Of a DNA stretch of 64,000 nucleotides, positions 58,122-64,000 are shown piece by piece. The notes under the pieces are model-generated. The model did not search any database. It worked only from the letters and a program-made list of their open reading frames with translations, and had not been told where the DNA came from. The stretch spans positions 3,258,928-3,322,927 of the forward strand of contig JAHBXH010000001.1 of the NCBI GenBank assembly GCA_019636555.1. Direction: 5' to 3'. Source of the stretch: Phycisphaeraceae bacterium (GTDB lineage: Bacteria; Planctomycetota; Phycisphaerae; Phycisphaerales; UBA1924). The translations under genes were made by a program, and so were the position numbers. Positions within the stretch are counted from its first letter, which is position 1. Each line of letters starts with the position of its first letter.

Positions 58122-61100
58122 GAGTTTTTGCAACGTGGGGGCTCTTCAGATTGGATCGCTCGCGCATCAATGACCTGTTCGAGCAGGCTTTGGAGTTGCC
58201 CGACTCGGAGCGAAGAGCTTTCGTGCATGCGCAGGCCGGCGCCGACCCGCGCATCTCGGCTGAAGTCTTGTCCCTGCTGTCGGCGCTCGAGCGGGCGGGG
58301 AATTTTCTCCAGAATCCGACGTCAGGCCATGCGGCGTCGAACGCGCCCGCGCACCTCGATCGGATCGGGTCGACCATCGGCGCCTTCAAGCTCTTGGAGT
58401 TGATCGGCGAAGGTGGTTTTGGAAGCGTCTACCTCGCGCAGCAGGAGCGCCCGATCCGACGGCGCGTGGCGCTCAAAGTGCTCAAACCAGGAATGGACAG
58501 CCGGCAAGTGATCGCCCGCTTCGAGGCCGAGCGCCAGGCGCTTGCGCTCATGGACCACCCGAACATCGCGAAGGTGTTCGACGCGGGGAGCACGGCGGAC
58601 GGCCTGCCGTACTTTGTCATGGAACTCGTAAAAGGCTCGCCGATCACGGGCTATTGCGATGCCGCACGTCTCTCGCCGCGCGAGCGACTCGAATTGCTGA
58701 TTCCTGTTTGTCAGGCTGTGCAGCACGCCCACTCAAAGGGCATCATCCACCGCGACATCAAGCCGGGGAACGTGCTTGTCACGATGCAGGACGGCGCCTC
58801 GGTTCCCAAAGTGATCGACTTTGGCATCGCCAAGATGCTCGGCGGGCGCGTGGCGGATCTGACGGTCTATACCGAATTCCGCCAGATGATCGGAACTCCG
58901 GCGTACATGAGCCCCGAGCAAGTCGAGATGACGAGCCAGGACATCGACACCCGCTCCGACGTCTATTCCCTCGGAGTGCTGATGTACGAATTGCTCTCGG
59001 GCAGCACCCCGTTTGACTCCGACTCGCTCGCGCGAGCGGGCATCCTCGAGATGCAGCGCATTATCCGCGAGCAGGACCCGCCCAGTCCGAGCACGCGCGT
59101 GAGTACCGCGGGAAGCCGGCTTCCCGCAATCGCCGGCTTGCGCCGAACGGAGCCTCAACGACTCGGCAGAATTATCCGAGGCGAACTCGACTGGATCGTG
59201 ATGCGGGCGCTCGAAAAGGACCGGCGCCGAAGGTATCAGACCGCCGAAGAACTGGCGGCGGACGTGCGCCGATACCTCACCGGCGAAGCGGTTGAAGCGC
59301 GTCCGGCGAGCGCCGCTTACAAGTCGAGAAAATTCCTCGCGCGCCACCGTGGCCTGGTTGTCTCCTCTGCTTCGATCTTTCTCGTTCTGATTCTCGGGCT
59401 CGTGGTCTCCAGCGCGGGCTTCTTTCGCGCGGCACGCGAGCGCGACCGCGCCCTGACCGCCGAAGCCGGTCAGACGCGTTTGCGTCAACTAGCGGAGTCG
59501 GCCCGGCTCGAAGCGGAACGATCGGCGGAAGCGGCGCGAGCGGCGGAACGCACCGAATCAGCCGCCAAGACTCAGGCCGCGACCGAGGCGGCGCGGGCGG
59601 AATCGCTTCTTCGGTTCAGCGATCTGGTGATCGGCTCGGCCGACCCGGACGTCACAAACACCGCGACCACAACATCGCATGAAATGCTGGAACGGGCCTC
59701 GACGCGCATCGAGGACTATTTCAAAGCGCAGCCGGAAGCGGAGTTTTCCGTGCGCAGCCGGATCGGGCGTGCCTTCTGGGCGCAACGGGCTCTGCCGCTG
59801 GCGCTCGCGCAATTCGACATCGCTGACGACCTTTTTCGCGCAGGGGTAAGGGTTGATCCCGGCGCGGCATTCGAGTTCTACTCGTCCTACTGGCAGGCCA
59901 ACGAGGCCCGGGGTGTCGACGCAAGGACAAGCCCTCGGCTGCGGGTGTACGACTCAATGAAGCAGGTTCTCCAGCAGTCGCATCCCGGCGTTTGGCGGGC
60001 GATTGAGTCGATGAAAGACTCGGGAATCGTCTGGTCGCAGATCAATGAGGCCGGCGGGCACGCGTGTGCCGCGGAAATTGAAAAGCAGATTCGCTCCGAC
60101 ATCGACCCGCAGTCACGCGATCGGGACGCCGCGGTTCTCGCGCTGGTCTACTGGGGTCATCAGTCGCACCAGCGTCGCCGTTTCGGCAGCGATCCCGACG
60201 CATACTCACGCCTTGCAATCGACTGCCTGGATCGCGCGCTCTCGCTCCTGCTCGAGACAAAGTCGGAAACGAATTCCCACGTCGCCCAGGCTCGCCAATG
60301 GAAGGCGGAAGCGCTGCTGCAGATGCGCGACTTTGCCGCCGCGAGAACAGCGCTCGCGCAGTGGCGCGGCGCAGCATCGAAGGTGCTTTCCGCCGACCAT
60401 TGGATAGTGCGCCTCATTGACGGCTTCGAAGGGCAGGCTCTGTTCGGTCAGAAGGACTTCGCCGGCGCGGCGCCGTTGCTCGCCGCCGCGGCGGACGGTC
60501 TTGACGCCGCCGGCGTCTATCCCGTCATGGCCAACGCTTTCCGCGAGCGAGCCGCCCGGGCCTACACGTCGCTCGGTCTGCCAGACAAAGCGGAAGCCCT
60601 TGAGGACAGAGCTCTCGCCTGGTCCCTCTCGCGCCACTACTGCCCGCAATCCGAGGCGGTCTTCAACAAAGCCTTTCCGCCCGAGCAGCGATCGCTCGCA
60701 GACGCCGTGAACAAGTACTACGAACTCGCCGACGCGGGTTCGCCTGAGCTCGGCGCACAAGTGCTCACCATTGTCGAGCTGCGCCGCAAGCTGTGCCCGC
60801 CACCGAGCGACCCGGCGTACGTGATGCTCGATTGGGAGAACTCGCTCTCCTCCGACTTCGAAAGCGGTCGCCGGGTGCCGGGAATGACCCCCGCAATCCT
60901 GCACCGGCTCAATTTGGACATCAGCGTGTTAGCCGCGGCATTGCCCGGGCTGCCCCCGATTGTGCACGCTCACTTTGCCTACAGGGAAGGCATCGGAATC
61001 TGCCGAGGCTACGACCCGGACGTTCCTGCATCCGATCGAGGCGCCCGATCCGAGCCCCTGTTTCGTACAGCTCGCGACGGGTTTTTCGCGGCTGACCCGG

Positions 61101-61981
61101 AGCACGAGTACGTACAGCTCTGCGCGTCCCTCCTGGCCGAAAGCCTGAACATGCAGGGTCGATTCGAAGAAGCAGTAGCGGCGCTCGAGGGCGTGTACGA
61201 AAGGCTTTGTGATCTCGCCGGACCCGCCAGCGAGTATTCGATCGCCGCGCTTCAACGCAAAGCACGTGCCCTGATCGGGCTGGAAAGACCCGATCAAGCA
61301 CGAGCATTCATCATCGAAGGCGTCCGGCGTGCCGGCATCGAGTCGATGAACGAATGGGCGCAGCGAAGCACCGCCGATGTCCTGCTCCAATGCGCGGGTG
61401 GTTCGCCCGATGCGCTCGATTTGGCGTTAAAGCTCTATTCCGGCGCTGTTTCGCGGAATCCATCGAGCGTCACGAATAACGCCCACATCTACACAGCCCT
61501 CCGCAGGGCCGGCTCGGACGGCGCGGCAGCCGCTCTCACCAAGAAACTGCTCGATCCGTCCTTCACCCGATCGCCCCAGGATGTCAATGTCGCCTGCTGG
61601 GCGCTCGTGAAGGGCGCAGACACCTCACAAGAACTCGCCTTGCAATCGCTCGTTCGCCTCGACGAGGCCACCGCCGCTCAGCCGAAAAACGCCGCCCTCG
61701 CGAATACGCGCGCCCTCGCGCTGCTGCGGGCCGGAAAAGCAAAGGAAGCGGAAGCCGCGGCACGAGAACGGCTCGCTTCATGGAAAGCCGCCGGTTTCAC
61801 AGCCGATCCCGCCGTCGGAGATTTCGCAGTGCTCGCGCTCTCATTGATCGCCCAAAACAAGGCCGACGACGCCCGAAGAGCACTCGACTCGATCCCGGCG
61901 GGACTCCTGTTTCCGGGAATGGATGAGGACGATGCGGACCTGTTGAAAGAGGCGCGAGCGGCGGCGGCACCGCCGAACTAG
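58094..61981 (+). CDS. Membrane Ser/Thr protein kinase with large C-terminal repeat region
   Basis: Up to 1295 residues. Kinase motifs: GEGGFGSVYLAQ, VALKVLK (ATP Lys), HRDIKPGNVLV, DFGIAK, GTPAYMSPEQ and SDVYSLGVLMYELLSG, all intact. A membrane segment (VVSSASIFLVLILGLVVSSA, about 420-440) is followed by a coiled coil rich in Glu and Ala, then about 750 residues of TPR-like helices outside the cytoplasm. The frame opens at ATG 58094, overlapping the sigma gene by 28 bases; TTG 58151 (MDRSRINDLFEQALELP) looks like the natural start of this family. It may phosphorylate or control the sigma factor in response to an outside signal. Confidence 0.9.
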   Translation: MAFPGAGRLRVFATWGLFRLDRSRINDLFEQALELPDSERRAFVHAQAGADPRISAEVLSLLSALERAGNFLQNPTSGHAASNAPAHLDRIGSTIGAFKLLELIGEGGFGSVYLAQQERPIRRRVALKVLKPGMDSRQVIARFEAERQALALMDHPNIAKVFDAGSTADGLPYFVMELVKGSPITGYCDAARLSPRERLELLIPVCQAVQHAHSKGIIHRDIKPGNVLVTMQDGASVPKVIDFGIAKMLGGRVADLTVYTEFRQMIGTPAYMSPEQVEMTSQDIDTRSDVYSLGVLMYELLSGSTPFDSDSLARAGILEMQRIIREQDPPSPSTRVSTAGSRLPAIAGLRRTEPQRLGRIIRGELDWIVMRALEKDRRRRYQTAEELAADVRRYLTGEAVEARPASAAYKSRKFLARHRGLVVSSASIFLVLILGLVVSSAGFFRAARERDRALTAEAGQTRLRQLAESARLEAERSAEAARAAERTESAAKTQAATEAARAESLLRFSDLVIGSADPDVTNTATTTSHEMLERASTRIEDYFKAQPEAEFSVRSRIGRAFWAQRALPLALAQFDIADDLFRAGVRVDPGAAFEFYSSYWQANEARGVDARTSPRLRVYDSMKQVLQQSHPGVWRAIESMKDSGIVWSQINEAGGHACAAEIEKQIRSDIDPQSRDRDAAVLALVYWGHQSHQRRRFGSDPDAYSRLAIDCLDRALSLLLETKSETNSHVAQARQWKAEALLQMRDFAAARTALAQWRGAASKVLSADHWIVRLIDGFEGQALFGQKDFAGAAPLLAAAADGLDAAGVYPVMANAFRERAARAYTSLGLPDKAEALEDRALAWSLSRHYCPQSEAVFNKAFPPEQRSLADAVNKYYELADAGSPELGAQVLTIVELRRKLCPPPSDPAYVMLDWENSLSSDFESGRRVPGMTPAILHRLNLDISVLAAALPGLPPIVHAHFAYREGIGICRGYDPDVPASDRGARSEPLFRTARDGFFAADPEHEYVQLCASLLAESLNMQGRFEEAVAALEGVYERLCDLAGPASEYSIAALQRKARALIGLERPDQARAFIIEGVRRAGIESMNEWAQRSTADVLLQCAGGSPDALDLALKLYSGAVSRNPSSVTNNAHIYTALRRAGSDGAAAALTKKLLDPSFTRSPQDVNVACWALVKGADTSQELALQSLVRLDEATAAQPKNAALANTRALALLRAGKAKEAEAAARERLASWKAAGFTADPAVGDFAVLALSLIAQNKADDARRALDSIPAGLLFPGMDEDDADLLKEARAAAAPPN

Positions 61982-62079
61982 GCCTCGCACAAGCAAAGAA
62001 TCTCTACCGTTTTTGTGCGCTCGCGGCCGTGTTTCTTCGCCCGGAGAGAGGAATTCGCACCTCTTCTCGGAGAACCGCC

Positions 62080-63273
62080 ATGATTCATGCATCCGCGCTC
62101 AACTTGTGCCTTGGGACTGCGATCGTTTGTGCGTCATCTCACGCCGGTCTTACCCGCTACATCGATCTCCCGCCGGGCGTATATCAATACGTAAGCGGAA
62201 TGAGCGCCGACGGATCGACTCTGATCGTGATCTACCCGTACCTCTCGGCCGCATGGCTCTGGCGCGACTCGGCCGGCTATGTGAGTCTGCCGAATGCGAC
62301 GTACCCGCGCCACGGCGGGCTGAGCCGCGACGGTTCGATGGTCGTCGGAGGCAAAGAAGGACAAGGCGCGTTTCGGCTGCACGTTGAGTCGATGCAATAC
62401 GACTACCCGCCATCAAACTCGCCGGATGCGCGGGCGATCGCGATCTCACCCGACGGCGCGACCGTCTTGTACACGAGCGACGCCGGTACGTTTCTCTGGC
62501 AGGGTGCATCGGAAATCCGCGTGATGGACACCCGCACCGAGTCCGGAAGAATCTCAGATGATGGTCGCGTGGTTGGAATCGGCGCGGGCTATTCGTCGGC
62601 GTTGTGGACTCAAGAGGCCGGTTTGCAGCAACTAAACACGGGGTATGTACGAGAGGTCTTTGTCAGCTCCGACGGGACGAATGCGATGGCGCTCGATGAA
62701 TACGGTCGCCGCAGCCAACTGCGCTTCTGGCAAGTCTTGGGCAACGGAACCGTCATCGCTGGTGATCGCCTTGACGTCGATGTTGTCGGTGTCGGCGGCG
62801 CAAGCCCGGATTGCTCCATCATCGGAATCTACCCGTCATACAACCCCTACCCCGGGCCGCAGGCATCGTTTTGGAGGCGCGGCTACGGCTTTGGAACAAT
62901 CACAGATCTGTTCGCGCCGGACGGCGCGGCATTGCCCGGATTGCTCTATTCCGAACCCTGGCTCGGAGCGATCAGCGCGAGCAACCGAATCTTTGCGGGC
63001 ACAGCTGATTTCGTCACAAGAGCCGGTGAATACACACGCAAAATCTGGCTTGTCGATCTCGATCGATCCTGCCCGGGCGAGCTCACGTTCGACGCGCTGG
63101 TCGATGATGATGACTTCGTCGTTTTCGCCGCGGCATACAGCACGTACGCTTGCCCGGCGCCGGAAGATGAGTCGCCGTTCGGATGCGACGCCGACCTCGA
63201 TCACAGCGGCTTCGTCGATGATGCCGACTTTGTGATCTTCGCCCAGGCGTACGACACAATGCTGTGCCCCTGA
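62080..63273 (+). CDS. Secreted HAF-repeat protein with dockerin-like tail
   Basis: 397 residues. Signal peptide (LNLCLGTAIVCASSHAG), then HAF-type blades (VSGMSADGSTLIVIYPYLS, GGLSRDGSMVVGGKEGQG, AIAISPDGATVLYTSDAG, GRISDDGRVVGIGAGYSS). The tail has a degenerate first loop (ELTFDALVDDDDFVVF) and a full second (DLDHSGFVDDADFVIF), ending DTMLCP. It is more distant from the 23742/25174 pair than they are from each other. ATG 62080 begins the signal peptide. Confidence 0.82.
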   Translation: MIHASALNLCLGTAIVCASSHAGLTRYIDLPPGVYQYVSGMSADGSTLIVIYPYLSAAWLWRDSAGYVSLPNATYPRHGGLSRDGSMVVGGKEGQGAFRLHVESMQYDYPPSNSPDARAIAISPDGATVLYTSDAGTFLWQGASEIRVMDTRTESGRISDDGRVVGIGAGYSSALWTQEAGLQQLNTGYVREVFVSSDGTNAMALDEYGRRSQLRFWQVLGNGTVIAGDRLDVDVVGVGGASPDCSIIGIYPSYNPYPGPQASFWRRGYGFGTITDLFAPDGAALPGLLYSEPWLGAISASNRIFAGTADFVTRAGEYTRKIWLVDLDRSCPGELTFDALVDDDDFVVFAAAYSTYACPAPEDESPFGCDADLDHSGFVDDADFVIFAQAYDTMLCP

Positions 63274-63399
63274 GAGAGACCACCGAAATTGAAGCGGAGA
63301 CCTCAGAACCGACTCGATCGGAATCTGCACCGCAACCCAATTTCGTTCCCTAGTTCGCTTCGCGCAGTGCCATCGAAGGCCATGCACCGCGGCGCGAAC

Positions 63400-64000
63400 T
63401 CACAACCTCATCCGCACCGACGCAACCGCGATCACGCCCATCATCGCCCCGATCAGCCCCAGCGCCACGGGCAGCCCGAGCCACTGCGCGATCAATCCGA
63501 TGAGCGGCGGCCCGGCCAAGCCTCCCAGATACCCAAGCGTCGTCATCGCCGGCAACGCCAGGTGCGCCGGCATCGATTCCTGCCTTCCCGCGGCAGAGAA
63601 CATCACCGGAACCATGTTCGAAGCCCCCACTCCGATCAGCACAAACCCGCCGATCGACGCCGCCGCCGAAGGAACGGCCACCACAAGACCAAAGCCCGCG
63701 GCAGCAACCAAACCGCCCAACAGAACAATCCGCCTCGATCCGAGCGCACGAACAATGCGGTCACCCGTCAACCTGCCCGCGGTCATCGCAACCGAGAATC
63801 CGATGAACCCGATCCCCGCGTGCGCGATCTGCATGCCGCGCTCTTTGTTGAGAAATACCGCGCTCCACTCCAGCACCGACCCCTCGGCGAGGAACAGCAC
63901 GAAACAGCAGCACCCGAGCACAACCACGCCCCCGTGCGGGAGCGCGAACGCCGGTCCTCCCCTTTCACTGCCGCGCGGATAGAACGCCCGCGCACTGACC
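63400..64000 (-). CDS. MFS transporter, C-terminal half, cut by the window edge
   Basis: The frame stays open to base 64000, so the N-terminus lies outside. Visible are the last six membrane segments: VVVLGCCCFVLFLAEGSVLE, the loop GRLTGDRIVRALGSRRIVLL (the MFS loop motif between segments), VLIGVGASNMVPVMFSAAG and GLPVALGLIGAMMGVIAVAS. SVLEWSAVFL recalls the group that includes fucose and multidrug permeases. The substrate is unknown. Confidence 0.85.
   Translation of the reverse strand, partial: VSARAFYPRGSERGGPAFALPHGGVVVLGCCCFVLFLAEGSVLEWSAVFLNKERGMQIAHAGIGFIGFSVAMTAGRLTGDRIVRALGSRRIVLLGGLVAAAGFGLVVAVPSAAASIGGFVLIGVGASNMVPVMFSAAGRQESMPAHLALPAMTTLGYLGGLAGPPLIGLIAQWLGLPVALGLIGAMMGVIAVASVRMRL

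Overview
The window looks like a chromosomal segment of a planctomycete, most likely from the Phycisphaerae side of the phylum. This is inferred from gene content: secreted proteins ending in a paired calcium-loop (dockerin-like) module with the pattern C-P-x-D-L-N-x-D-G-x-V-D-D-x-D-F-V, VPAP-type PEP-CTERM tails, HAF-type repeat proteins, many membrane proteins with a CGY..CPECG zinc ribbon, and an ECF sigma factor overlapping a large Ser/Thr kinase. The background is GC-rich. Two blocks are visibly richer in A/T: one gene at 13.3-14.5 kb and the stretch of about 38.8-57 kb.

Layout. 1-5.6 kb: the N-terminal part of an S9 peptidase (cut by the left edge), two acetyltransferases and a cluster of zinc-ribbon membrane proteins, one apparently frameshifted. 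5.6-17.5 kb: a secreted dockerin-like protein, a solitary atpD, a peroxiredoxin, a propeller protein, a third acetyltransferase, sucC without sucD, an A/T-rich Mrr-like nuclease gene, cardiolipin synthase, a SYLF protein and a small exported protein. 17.5-31.3 kb: mostly secreted or surface proteins, with a cytochrome b561-type protein and an unrecognised conserved protein. 31.5-38.8 kb: a NodU-type carbamoyltransferase, a YeiH-type transporter, a class V aminotransferase and a eukaryotic-type glycogen branching enzyme. 38.8-40.5 kb: tmRNA (ssrA) with a serine recombinase fragment ending inside its 3' end, then a second recombinase fragment and a DNA methyltransferase fragment, so this is a used and decayed integration site. 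40.6-56 kb: a dense two-component and c-di-GMP signalling cluster: FIST sensor plus hybrid kinase; histidine kinase plus REC-GGDEF-EAL; PAS hybrid kinase plus HPt plus REC-HD-GYP; and a divergent REC-HDOD. 57-64 kb: an HTH protein, the sigma/kinase pair, a HAF/dockerin-like protein and the end of an MFS transporter (cut by the right edge).

The most striking discovery is a 130-bp element present in three identical copies (11818, 53584, 54572). It has 13-bp perfect terminal inverted repeats and 4-bp CTAG or TTAA target duplications, which are the marks of a recently mobile MITE. One copy splits a REC-HDOD gene, one removes the first membrane segment of the large hybrid kinase, and one sits in a heptanucleotide array just before sucC. 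In all three cases an open frame inside the element runs in frame into the neighbouring gene. Removing the element and one target copy on paper restores both split genes exactly.
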